NCBI GenBank assembly: GCA_016930635.1
Contig: JAFGGI010000001.1
Span: 1-64,000, forward strand
Origin: Sedimentisphaerales bacterium
GTDB lineage: Bacteria > Planctomycetota > Phycisphaerae > Sedimentisphaerales > UBA12454
Reading direction: 5' to 3'
DNA length: 64,000 nt
A program made the translations under genes and the position numbers. The notes beneath the pieces were generated by a model, which saw only the letters and a program-made list of their open reading frames with translations, was not told where the DNA came from and made no database searches. How positions within the stretch are numbered: the stretch's first letter is position 1; each line of letters begins with the position of its first letter. Shown piece after piece: positions 1 through 8,026 of the stretch.

Positions 1-138
1 GTTATCAAGTACTCATTTTCTAACCAGAAACCCCCTTACTCTCACGCCCTCTACCCCCACACCCCTTGCTTGATAGTTATCAAGTATTGATATTTTCTCG
101 TCTTTTTTGAGTGAGGAGTTGGCAATCCCCTAATTTTA
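1..138. other. Gene-free left edge with short palindrome
   Basis: No convincing gene. The sequence opens with GTTATCAAGTACT, which recurs at 76 as GTTATCAAGTATT. The second copy forms a palindrome, CTTGATA-GT-TATCAAG, at 69-84. This could be an operator-like dyad or a degenerate repeat; nothing ties it to a gene. Confidence 0.4.
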
Positions 139-265
139 TTTTAGCGCGGAATTTTGGATTAGTACAAGGCGCTTGTCTGCCGCCGCCCGGAGGCGTACTA
201 TGGTACATTGAGGACGTGCGGTCAGGCAAAGGCAACGAAGTAATCATCCAAAATAACCGCTAAAA
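139..265. repeat. Long imperfect inverted-repeat element
   Basis: The ends are near-complementary: TTTTAGCG then ATTTTGGAT on the left, ATCCAAAAT then CGCTAAAA on the right. Inner segments (CTTGTCTGCCGC against GCGGTCAGGCAAAG, and CCGCC/GGAGGCG) extend the fold, so nearly all of the ~127 nt can form one long hairpin. It overlaps the 3' end of the HAD gene and supplies its TAG stop. The form fits a non-autonomous, MITE-like repeat or a structured RNA; the class is inferred. Confidence 0.6.
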
Positions 266-994
266 TTTTACTATTTCTACAAGCTCGGCCAGCTTTTCTA
301 TTTTTATTACATCTTTTGGTATTTTGGCCAGTGTATTTGTGTAAGTTTCTTTGATCGCTGCCAGCATATTTGCTCCAAGAGCTCCGATGATATCGGTATC
401 TACTCTATCCCCGACGAACAGTATATTTGAGGGGTTGCAGTTTAGTTTTTTTGCTGCTTCTATGAATATCTTTTTATTTGGCTTACGGAATTTGAACTGG
501 TAGGAGTACAGTTTAGCATCGAAGAATTTGAGTATATCGAGTTGGGCAAGGTGTTTTTCTAAGGTTGTTTTATTTATGAAGGTATTGGAGAGCAGTCCTA
601 TTTTAGCTCCTGTTTGTTTGATTTTTGAGAGGGTCTCTTTCAGGTCTGTTTCAATTTTAGCGCATTTAGCCAGCGGCTCATACCAGCACCAGGCGAAGTC
701 TTGCCATTGTGTATCGGTTAGTTTAACGCCTTTTTTTGTGTTGATTTTCTTAAGGATTTCGAGCGAATCGAAATCTCTTTTAATGATATTTGACCATAGA
801 TTCATTGCGCGGATAGTTAACAGGTGTCTGACGAGGAAGGGTTTGAGTTCGCCTACTGGCTGGCCGAGGTCTTTGAGGAGTTGATGTGCTTTTTTCCCGC
901 CTTCTTTAAACAGGGCTTTGGCATCTACTTTACCGAAGTTTAGTATGGTATCACCGAGGTCGAAGACGACTGCCTGTATCTTCTTTTCTGTCAA
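260..994 (-). CDS. HAD-superfamily hydrolase (subfamily IA-like)
   Basis: A 244-residue haloacid-dehalogenase-fold protein, probably a cytosolic small-molecule phosphatase of unknown substrate. Motif I is FDLGDT near residues 11-16; the usual second Asp (DxD) is Gly with Asp one place later, a variant common in this family. Motif II is the Ser in GLLSNT, motif III the Lys in FRKPNKK, and motif IV is FVGDRVDTD near the C-terminus. The helical cap lies between motifs I and II. The last codons and stop fall inside the adjacent inverted-repeat element, so the extreme C-terminus may have been reset by that element. It is transcribed away from the tRNA-Leu gene. Confidence 0.85.
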   Translation of the reverse strand: MTEKKIQAVVFDLGDTILNFGKVDAKALFKEGGKKAHQLLKDLGQPVGELKPFLVRHLLTIRAMNLWSNIIKRDFDSLEILKKINTKKGVKLTDTQWQDFAWCWYEPLAKCAKIETDLKETLSKIKQTGAKIGLLSNTFINKTTLEKHLAQLDILKFFDAKLYSYQFKFRKPNKKIFIEAAKKLNCNPSNILFVGDRVDTDIIGALGANMLAAIKETYTNTLAKIPKDVIKIEKLAELVEIVKF

Positions 995-1029
995 ACTGCT
1001 GCTCCTGTGAAATTACCCCTTGCAAACCC

Positions 1030-1175
1030 AAAAACTATCGCTCAAAAACTGTTGTTTAAGAGCTTATTGATTAAAACATTTATTTATTAAAAAGCTGCAA
1101 ACCAGGAAATCCCGAATCAAGAAAACTATCGGTTAAAAAACTACAAACCAGGAAATCCTGAATCAAAAGCTGGCC
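1030..1175. repeat. Imperfect direct repeats, about 47 bp
   Basis: Two units read GC[TA]GCAAACCAGGAAATCC-like then GAATCAA (from about 1094 and 1141, period about 47 bp). A partial related unit near 1030 shares AAAACTATCG and TCAAAAACT. They fill the spacer between the HAD gene and tRNA-Leu. No coding potential is seen. Confidence 0.6.
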
Positions 1176-1203
1176 ATTTAAGTAACTAGCCTTTTTAAAA
1201 AAC

Positions 1204-1287
1204 TGGCCGAGATGGGAGTCGAACCCATACGTCCTTTACGGACAAAGGATTTTAAGTCCTCAGCGTCTGCCATTCCGCCACTCGGCC
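1204..1287 (-). tRNA. tRNA-Leu (anticodon UAA)
   Basis: On the minus strand the 7-bp acceptor stem is GGCCGAG/CTCGGCC with discriminator A at 1204. The anticodon stem-loop is GAGGA-CTTAAAA-TCCTT, giving anticodon UAA. The T-arm carries the GGTTCGACTCC core. A long variable arm (TGTCC-GTAA-AGGACG region) marks it as class II, consistent with tRNA-Leu. CCA is not encoded. Confidence 0.95.
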
Positions 1288-1299
1288 GGTCAGATTCGG

Positions 1300-1393
1300 A
1301 ACTTATAAAGTATCACTTTCCTAACTTATACAGTACCGCTTTCCTATCTGATATAGCACTACTTTCCTGGCTTATACAGTATTACGATTTCCT
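1300..1393. repeat. Four tandem 23-25 bp repeats upstream of tRNA-Leu
   Basis: The units run 1300-1322, 1323-1345, 1346-1368 and 1369-1393, each ending in TTTCCT. On the minus strand, the direction of the tRNA, the two nearest units contain TATAAG, so the array repeats a -10-like hexamer just before the tRNA. No -35 match at normal spacing was seen. Confidence 0.7.
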
Positions 1394-1609
1394 AATCGTC
1401 TCAGGGGAGTTATAGTATATGAGAAGGTGAGAAATGTCAATATCAGATTGTAGATGTCGGGTTTGTACGCTTAATGGGGCACAGCAGATACCGAGGGATG
1501 TGATTCGATAAGCAAACAATATCTAATTTAGTACAGGCGCGCAAAATGCTCCTGTAAATAATTACAGGAGCATTAAAATATCGTCAGAATAAAATGGGCC
1601 GGGGATAAA
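1394..1609. other. Gene-free spacer
   Basis: Between the tandem repeats and the end of the histidine kinase gene. No ORF with a plausible start or family match. A short inverted repeat, GCTCCTGTAAATAATTACAGGAGC near 1548-1571, could act as a terminator for the kinase gene, but no clear T-tract follows it on the minus strand. Confidence 0.4.
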
Positions 1610-4258
1610 TTAACTTCTGCCGGCCTGAGTCTGCGAAGAAGCAGCTTTTGCAATCTCCTTCCAGTCAGATTTATTGAGGAATTCAACAAGTCTGTCAAAC
1701 CGCTGTCTCATTTCCTGGCAAAGAGGCTTAAATCTGGAATCATCCGAGTTCCTGGCGTCATCCTCAAGGTTTCTTCCCAATTCGGAGAGTTTTGCAGCCC
1801 CGACAGTACCAGCGGCACCCTTGAGCGAATGAGCATAAAACTTAACTTCACCTATATCATTTTTCTCGACAGCTTCTTCGAGTTTCTGCATTCTCTCGGT
1901 ATTGTCCTTCATGAAAATAGGTATAATCTCATCAATTAGTTCCTCACAGCCTATTCTGTCCATAAGTAAATTCCAGTCCATTTCAAGTTCCTGGCTGTCA
2001 GCCTGGTCATTCTGCTGAGGTGTTGAGTTTTCCATATTTGTCTCCTTTACTTGAGCTTCAGTTTCCTGACGGTCATTTCCCGTCACAGAAAGATATTTCG
2101 AAAGAGTTTCCACGAGTTTTTTTCTATCGATAGGCTTTGAAAGATAATCGCTGCATCCTGCCTCGAAGCATTTTTCTTCGTCCCCCTTCATCGCACAAGC
2201 GGTCAAGGCGATTATTGGTTTTTTAAAGCCTTTTTCTATCATAGTTTTCGTTGCTTCATAACCATTCATTACGGGCATTTGTATATCCATCAGGACCACG
2301 TCGAATTCCTCGTTCATAGCTTTGTCCACTGCAAGTTTTCCATTTTCGACGATTACAGTTTCAAGGTTCATTTTTTTCAGGAGGAGTCTTGCAAGCGCCT
2401 GGTTTGTGGGACTGTCTTCGGCGATAAGCACCCTTCCCTGCAGTTTTACTTCTGTTATGTCATGGGGAGTTGTATCCCTTTGGGCCGGTTTTCCTTCTTT
2501 TGTCTGGTCTTCTGATTTTTCAGCGGCAGTTGATCCTGGTTTTTGTTTTTTCTGTGCCTCTGCAGCCGAAGGAGTTAAGGTATCTTTTTTCTCCATCGCT
2601 GACTGTGCCAATTGTGTCGGGATACAGAGGGTGAAAACCGAACCTTCATTAAGAATACTTGTTACGGATATTCTTCCGCCAAGCAGTTCGGCAAGATGAT
2701 GGGTAATTGCAAGTCCGAGTCCTGTTCCGCCGAACTTTCGAATAGTGTGGCTGTCTGTATGGTAGAACGGTTTGAAGATGACATCGAGTTTTCCCTGCTG
2801 GATTCCGACGCCTGTATCTTCAATCTCGAATTTGATAAAAGGTTCAGGGTGCTCTTTTTCCCAGGATACTTTAATCATGACATGACCCTGTTCGGTAAAC
2901 TTGACAGCGTTACTTACAAGGTTAAGCAGGCACTGTTTGAGTCTTGCCGGGTCGGTGCTGATAGTCAGCGGGAGCGGTTCGTTACGAACGATCTCAAAGT
3001 TAAGGTCTTTTTCCTGTGCGGCCGGTCTTATAAGCGAATCGACGGTGTCGAGGACGGATTTAATATCACACCTGGTTACTTTGACATTAAGTTTTCCGGT
3101 TTCAATTTTCGAGAAGTCTATAATATCGTTCACAAGCTGGAGGAGCTGATTTCCGCTGTCGCGAATCATTTTGAGCTGTTCTTTTTGCTGTTCGTTGAGG
3201 TTATCCTCGCTGAGCATATCGCTGAAACCTATGATGGCATTTAGCGGGATACGAATAGCATGGCTCATATTCGTGAGGAATTCATTTTTAATTCTATTTG
3301 CCTCCATTGCTCTTTGTGTCATCAGATTTGCATGACCAACAGAGGTTTGCAGCTGGCTGTTCATTTCCTCTCTCTGCTGTTCTGCGGCTTCGACCTTGCT
3401 TATAGCCGATTCGAGTTCTTTTTTATGATGATGGAGGAGTTTTTCGAGCACGATCTGGTTAAGGTGATATTTTCTTTGAGTACGTGCCAGGAAGAACAGC
3501 ATAACAACGACCATGGTTATTGACAGTGCAAAAGCAGTAAGTCTTGTTTTTATAGCTTTTTCTGCGGCTCTGGACGATACCAACTCCATCATTTCTTCGA
3601 TAAGGGCGGTGTAATGTGTTCTCGACACTGCAAGTATGTACCTGCAGTCCTCTGTTAATTGTATAAGTTCTCTTCGATAACTGGTATCGGGGAATTCGCT
3701 GGCGGGTTTACCGGTCAGGAGCTGGAATCTGTCTTTTGGTGAGATTTGGAGGCTGTCGGCTCCTGAGAGATATCCTACGCTATACAAAAGTCCTGTTTCC
3801 TGTTCCTGTCCTGTGACGTATGGTTCAAAATTGGTTTTGCATCCTGATTTAATACATCCGGTCAAATATGCGATGGACGGGTCAATTTTACTTTTCAGTT
3901 TTAGCCAGAAGTCGTCAGCTCTTTCTATTTTGTCTCTAAATATTTCATTTTCTGCAGCAAGTTCTTTTGTTTGCGAGGTGTTTTGAAAGGTTTTGAGCAT
4001 AGCATCAAAAATTCTGATGCTGTATAGCCATTTTTTTTCGTCACTGTTAGTAGCCGGTTCAGTCAGTAAGTTCGCTGTTTCCCGTTCGAGTCCATGCCAT
4101 GAATCTGCAAGGATTCTGACCCTGTTGACATTGTCATAAAAGTGATCTGTCCTGTTGTCCGCGTAAAGCATAAGCGATATTATGATGGCAGGACATAGAG
4201 TCATTACCATCACAGTCAGGATCGTCGAGTATATCTTGTTTTTGCTCTTATCTATCAT
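1610..4258 (-). CDS. Hybrid sensor histidine kinase (HisKA-HATPase-REC-Hpt)
   Basis: An 882-residue inner-membrane phosphorelay kinase. TM helix about 10-32, periplasmic sensor 33-240, TM helix about 241-258, coiled coil 265-320. HisKA has the phospho-acceptor at His333. The HATPase has N-box LLNLVSNAVKF (about 445-455), DTGVG (481-485) and GTGLGLA (511-517). After a charged, Thr-rich linker comes a receiver (603-725) with Asp658 in LMDIQMP and Lys708 in SKP. A C-terminal Hpt has His810 in HSLKG. All stations of a multistep relay are present, so output should go to a separate regulator not found nearby. The residue after His333 is Ala where Glu or Asp is usual (SHAIRIPLN), which could affect phosphatase activity. 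The signal sensed is unknown. Confidence 0.93.
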   Translation of the reverse strand: MIDKSKNKIYSTILTVMVMTLCPAIIISLMLYADNRTDHFYDNVNRVRILADSWHGLERETANLLTEPATNSDEKKWLYSIRIFDAMLKTFQNTSQTKELAAENEIFRDKIERADDFWLKLKSKIDPSIAYLTGCIKSGCKTNFEPYVTGQEQETGLLYSVGYLSGADSLQISPKDRFQLLTGKPASEFPDTSYRRELIQLTEDCRYILAVSRTHYTALIEEMMELVSSRAAEKAIKTRLTAFALSITMVVVMLFFLARTQRKYHLNQIVLEKLLHHHKKELESAISKVEAAEQQREEMNSQLQTSVGHANLMTQRAMEANRIKNEFLTNMSHAIRIPLNAIIGFSDMLSEDNLNEQQKEQLKMIRDSGNQLLQLVNDIIDFSKIETGKLNVKVTRCDIKSVLDTVDSLIRPAAQEKDLNFEIVRNEPLPLTISTDPARLKQCLLNLVSNAVKFTEQGHVMIKVSWEKEHPEPFIKFEIEDTGVGIQQGKLDVIFKPFYHTDSHTIRKFGGTGLGLAITHHLAELLGGRISVTSILNEGSVFTLCIPTQLAQSAMEKKDTLTPSAAEAQKKQKPGSTAAEKSEDQTKEGKPAQRDTTPHDITEVKLQGRVLIAEDSPTNQALARLLLKKMNLETVIVENGKLAVDKAMNEEFDVVLMDIQMPVMNGYEATKTMIEKGFKKPIIALTACAMKGDEEKCFEAGCSDYLSKPIDRKKLVETLSKYLSVTGNDRQETEAQVKETNMENSTPQQNDQADSQELEMDWNLLMDRIGCEELIDEIIPIFMKDNTERMQKLEEAVEKNDIGEVKFYAHSLKGAAGTVGAAKLSELGRNLEDDARNSDDSRFKPLCQEMRQRFDRLVEFLNKSDWKEIAKAASSQTQAGRS

Positions 4259-4365
4259 TTTGAGACCTCATCTGGCGAAATTACACAACTATATTTACAA
4301 AACCTAACCATAGAATCATCGGACAATCGCAGGGGTGACTGTATCAGTACAAAAATATCCGGTGA

Positions 4366-4400
4366 GCCGAAACGAGGTTTTGCGCAACCTCTTTATCGGC
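4366..4400. other. Two-tier hairpin between HNH and kinase genes
   Basis: GCCGA and TCGGC enclose GAGGTT-TTGCGC-AACCTC. On the minus strand it sits between the HNH stop and the kinase start. There is no adjacent T-run, so it is more likely an mRNA structure than an intrinsic terminator. Confidence 0.4.
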
Positions 4401-4465
4401 AAGTGTTTAAAATATGAACTAAAAAAATTAATCAAAAAAAATTATGCTTTCTTTAAGTTATAGGA

Positions 4466-5056
4466 CTAAATGTCCTTTCTATTAATAGTTTCTCTGTACC
4501 GGGTTAAATCACAGTCCAATAAAAAGGCCTTGAACGGCTCATCTTCGAATATGGGGAAGTTTAATGGAGCGTAGTTTTCGTCACCTGCGGCGAGTACAAA
4601 TTTATCTCTTGCCAGGGCGGCCAGGAGCAGGCCCTTTGGTGTTTGCGGTGTGCAGAATTTTTGTCTTTTGGCGTTTTTTGGCTGAAAATAGGCTTCGTAG
4701 AAGCAGTTATTTTGTCTTTTGGTTCTTTTCGTTTTTGAGACACCGATATAGCCCGTGTTTGATTTGAGTTTTCGGTTGAGGTTGTTTTGTCTTGCGGTTA
4801 CGAGTCGAAGATTTTTTCTTCTGTTGTCGAGCGGATTTCTGTTTATGTGGTCGACGAGCTGTCCCTTTTTTGCTTTTAGAATGAATCTTGGAAGCGAGGT
4901 ATATTTTTTGTTTTTATAGTCACAGATAATTGGTCGGCCGGCTTTAATCATCATGCTGGCGTTTTGTATTTTCGGGTGATAGAAGATATCTTCGTCGAGT
5001 TTTATTATTTTGCCTGCGACTTTTCTGATTTTGTATTTTGGTTTTTGTTTTTTCAT
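4466..5056 (-). CDS. HNH endonuclease with AP2-like region
   Basis: A 196-residue protein of the HNH family often found in homing or selfish nucleases. The centre carries VDHINRNPLDNRRKNLR followed by TARQN, the His/Asn pattern of HNH_3-type domains. It is followed by an AP2-like DNA-binding stretch (TGYIGVSKTK ... YEAYF). The protein is Lys/Arg-rich and the gene AT-rich compared with its neighbours. It stands alone next to the repeat-filled spacer, which suggests a mobile or formerly mobile gene. No intron or intein boundaries were seen around it, so it looks like a free-standing nuclease. Confidence 0.8.
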   Translation of the reverse strand: MKKQKPKYKIRKVAGKIIKLDEDIFYHPKIQNASMMIKAGRPIICDYKNKKYTSLPRFILKAKKGQLVDHINRNPLDNRRKNLRLVTARQNNLNRKLKSNTGYIGVSKTKRTKRQNNCFYEAYFQPKNAKRQKFCTPQTPKGLLLAALARDKFVLAAGDENYAPLNFPIFEDEPFKAFLLDCDLTRYRETINRKDI

Positions 5057-5915
5057 AAAGTCAGTTATCAGAACTCAGTTATCGGTTATCAGTAAGAAGA
5101 GTTCGCCGAAAGCGGTTCCTTAATTTTTCAGTTTTAGTTTTTCGTTTTCAGTTTTATAAGTGCCTCTATATATAGGGAAAAACTTGCGCGCTTTTTTAAA
5201 AAAAGTGCAAAAGAAAATTTTGTCCGGAATTGTAAGTGTTTATGTAAAAGGGAGAAAAATTTTTTTATTTTTTTGGAGCGCGCAAGTTTTTTCTTGCGCG
5301 CTTTCGACCCATAAAGGACAAAACGGATTCAGTTTTAATCACAGATTACGCAGATTTTTCGGATAGTTACTAACCACGAATATGCATAAATAATCAATAA
5401 CCAGGGTACAATTATCAATAAATGACCAATTTCCAATGACCAAAGAACTGAGATTCTTCGGTTTCCGCCGTCGTTAAAAACTGTGGCGGACAAGTCGTTC
5501 AGAATAACGGGGAAAAGTGTGAATGTGTGAAAGGTGGGAAAAGTTAAAAAGGACATCGGGTTATCAGGAGATCAGGGCGCAGGATATCAGGGTAACAGGA
5601 GAGCAGGGTGCAGGGAATCAGGTTATCAGGGTGAGATTGCCGCGGCCTTCGGCCTCGCAATGACATGTAGAAAGGTTTAAAAGGTGTGAAGGGTAGGAAA
5701 GTGGGAAAGTCATTGGTATTTAGTATATGGTATTTGGTGCGGGGCAAGCACCTCCAACCGGTGGTAAAACCGGGATTTATACAACCTACAAAATCATTGA
5801 CAGAGAGGCTAATTTTGGCTATTATGCCGGTCCTTTGTAATAGCCACCAGGGCACTAAGGCGCTAAGGAAGTATAAATTATCTTAAAATCACGATTAATA
5901 GTAAGAAGGGAAATT
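5057..5915. repeat. Gene-free spacer made of degenerate repeat patches
   Basis: About 860 bp without a credible gene. It contains repeated GTTATCAG (5064-5095); CTTGCGCGC at 5183-5191 and again in a perfect 9-bp hairpin GCGCGCAAG-T6-CTTGCGCGC (5278-5301); a patch resembling ATCACAGATTACGCAGATT (5338-5356); CCACGAATATGCATAAAT (5373-5390); ATCAGGG/GCAGGG low-complexity units (5558-5630); a GAGATTGC...GCAATGACA palindrome (5633-5665); two GTGTGAA..GGAAAGTGGGAAA-like patches; and GGCACTAAGGCGCTAAGG (5849-5866). These look like decayed dispersed repeats rather than regulatory DNA. Confidence 0.65.
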
Positions 5916-7922
5916 ATGGCAGCTAAAACGAATCCAGGCTTGAATGAGCTTGACGAAAAGTGTATCCAGACAATCAGATTTTTATCGATGGACGGCGTTC
6001 AGAAGGCCAAGAGCGGTCATCCGGGGATGCCTATGGGGATGGCACCTGCGGCGTATGTTTTATGGACGAGGCATATGCGGCACAATCCTGCTAATCCGAA
6101 ATGGCTGGGGAGGGACAGATTCGTTTTAAGTGCAGGTCATGGAAGTATGCTGCTGTATTCGCTTTTATATCTGACCGGATATGATGTCAGCCTGGACGAT
6201 CTGAAAAACTTTCGGCAATGGGGAAGCAAGACGCCCGGGCATCCGGAGTTCGGTCATACGCCCGGTGTCGAGGCAACGACGGGTCCTTTGGGGCAGGGAA
6301 TAAGTAATTCGGTCGGAATGGCGATTGCGCAAAAGTATTTGTCTGCGTATTTCGATAAAGACGGTTCGAATTTGTTCGACTATAAAATCTATGTTATAGC
6401 AGGCGACGGGGATTTGCAGGAAGGAGTTGCATCGGAGGCCTGTTCGCTGGCGGGACATCTGGGGTTAGGAAATCTAATCGTGATTTACGATGACAATCAT
6501 ATCTCCATTGACGGAAATACAAAACTTTCATTCACAGAAGACCGGGCAAAAAGATTTGAGGCTTACGGCTGGAACGTGCAAATCGTTGATGGTGACGGAA
6601 ATGATATGGCTTCGTTCGAGAAGGCTTTGAAAAAAGCACAGAACCAGAAAGACAAGCCCAATATAATCAATCTTCGCACGCATATCGGCTACGGCAGTCC
6701 GAATTTTCAGGATACTCACACGGCACACGGTGCGCCGCTGGGCGAAGATGAGATAAAGCTGATAAAGAAGAATTTCGGCTGGGATCCTGAAAAGACTTTT
6801 GTTGTTCCTGATGAAGTTCTTGAGCATATGCAGAAGGAAAAAGACAAAGGTTCTGCGCTGGAGAAAGAATGGAACGACAAGTTTGAGAAATATTCGCAGC
6901 AGAATCCTGAGCTTGCTGAGTTGATCAATAATCCTTATCCGCAGATAACTGACCTGCCGACGTTCCCTCCTGAGCCGTTGTCGACAAGGAAGGCATCTGG
7001 GGCGACACTTGATATGCTGATGCCCAAGATGCCGCTGGTCCTGGGCGGGTCGGCGGACTTGACGCCATCGAATAATACGAGATACAAAGGCGTAGAGGAT
7101 TTTCAGAAAGACAATCCGACAGGCAGATATATCCGCTACGGGGTAAGGGAGCACGGGATGGCGGCGATAATGAATGGAATCGGTATGAGTGAACTGCTTC
7201 GGGCATACGGCGGGACGTTTTTCTGCTTCAGTGATTATATGCGGCCTGCGGTACGGGTTGCGGCGATGAGCGGGTATCGAACGATATTCGTATTTACGCA
7301 CGACACAATCGGGCTCGGCGAAGACGGGCCGACACATCAGCCTGTCGAACATATTGCGGCGTTGAGACTGATACCGAAGATACTCGTGCTGCGGCCGGCG
7401 GACGCGAACGAGACGGCTTATGCGTGGAAGATCGCGCTGGAACATACGGAAGGACCTGTTGCGCTGCTGTTGACGAGACAAAATATCACGACATTTGACA
7501 GGACAAAATATCCGGCAGCGGCGAATATCGAAAAAGGCGCTTATGTTTTCGTCAAAGCAGATAAGCCTGATGTAATAATTATTGGCGTTGGGTCTGAGAT
7601 GGAAATCGCGGTCAAGGCCGCTGAGAAACTGGCGGCGGAGAATATCAAGGCGCAGGTTGTCAATTTTGCAAGTTGGGAATTGTTCGAAAAGCAGGATAAG
7701 GCGTACAGGAATTCTGTTCTGCCGGCGAGCATCAAGGCGAGAGTTGCCGTTGAGGCCGGGGTAGAGATGGGCTGGTCGAAATATATCGGCGATGCGGGCG
7801 AATTTGTCGGAATGCACAGCTTTGGTATTTCGGCACCTTATAAAGTCTGTTATGAAAAGTTCGGAATCACGGCTGATGCGGTGGCAGCGGCAGCGAAGAA
7901 AAGCATTGCGGCGGTGAAATAA
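5916..7922 (+). CDS. tkt: Transketolase
   Basis: A 668-residue thiamine-diphosphate enzyme of the non-oxidative pentose phosphate pathway, moving two-carbon units between sugar phosphates in the cytosol. The N-terminal PP domain has SGHPGMPMG (about 33-41), TTGPLGQG (about 121-128) and the ThDP/metal motif GDGDLQEG with downstream N in YDDNHISIDG. The Pyr domain contains the catalytic Glu in RYGVREHGMAAIMNG and FVFTHDTIGLGEDGPTHQPVEH. Length is normal for bacterial transketolase. The ATG has a good ribosome site (AGAAGGGAAATT). It precedes a phosphofructokinase gene on the same strand, giving a small sugar-phosphate cluster. The thiamine genes in this window would serve this enzyme. Confidence 0.97.
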   Translation: MAAKTNPGLNELDEKCIQTIRFLSMDGVQKAKSGHPGMPMGMAPAAYVLWTRHMRHNPANPKWLGRDRFVLSAGHGSMLLYSLLYLTGYDVSLDDLKNFRQWGSKTPGHPEFGHTPGVEATTGPLGQGISNSVGMAIAQKYLSAYFDKDGSNLFDYKIYVIAGDGDLQEGVASEACSLAGHLGLGNLIVIYDDNHISIDGNTKLSFTEDRAKRFEAYGWNVQIVDGDGNDMASFEKALKKAQNQKDKPNIINLRTHIGYGSPNFQDTHTAHGAPLGEDEIKLIKKNFGWDPEKTFVVPDEVLEHMQKEKDKGSALEKEWNDKFEKYSQQNPELAELINNPYPQITDLPTFPPEPLSTRKASGATLDMLMPKMPLVLGGSADLTPSNNTRYKGVEDFQKDNPTGRYIRYGVREHGMAAIMNGIGMSELLRAYGGTFFCFSDYMRPAVRVAAMSGYRTIFVFTHDTIGLGEDGPTHQPVEHIAALRLIPKILVLRPADANETAYAWKIALEHTEGPVALLLTRQNITTFDRTKYPAAANIEKGAYVFVKADKPDVIIIGVGSEMEIAVKAAEKLAAENIKAQVVNFASWELFEKQDKAYRNSVLPASIKARVAVEAGVEMGWSKYIGDAGEFVGMHSFGISAPYKVCYEKFGITADAVAAAAKKSIAAVK

Positions 7923-7929
7923 TAAATCT

Positions 7930-7986
7930 CGCACCAATTTATTTTACCGTGGTGATATAGGAATATTTAAATTCTTAATTGGTGCG
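7930..7986. repeat. 10-bp inverted repeat between tkt and pfk
   Basis: CGCACCAATT (7930-7939) is matched by AATTGGTGCG (7977-7986) around a 37-nt AT-rich loop. No T-run follows, so termination is doubtful. It may be a dispersed hairpin element. Confidence 0.5.
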
Positions 7987-7994
7987 GGACAATA

Positions 7995-8022
7995 CCCCCC
8001 GGCACAGGTCCGGGGGCTAAAC
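7995..8022. repeat. GGGGGCTAAAC hairpin, copy 1
   Basis: CCCCCGG-CACAGGT-CCGGGGG followed by CTAAAC, just before the phosphofructokinase start. The same plan recurs at 15463-15489. It resembles REP-type hairpins; that reading is inferred. Confidence 0.55.
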
Positions 8023-8026
8023 AAAT

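Noticed and set aside
528-884. A 118-codon frame antisense to the HAD gene
   Set aside because: No motif and no ribosome site; a shadow of the HAD frame.
1540-1556. AGGCGCGCAAAATGCT as a sigma-54 promoter
   Set aside because: GG-N10-GC is met, but both hexamers deviate and it points toward the 3' end of a gene on the other strand.
6528-7937. A 469-codon open frame antisense to tkt
   Set aside because: Its translation is Arg-, Cys- and His-rich with no recognisable motif and lies fully opposite a well-supported transketolase gene; it reflects codon bias.
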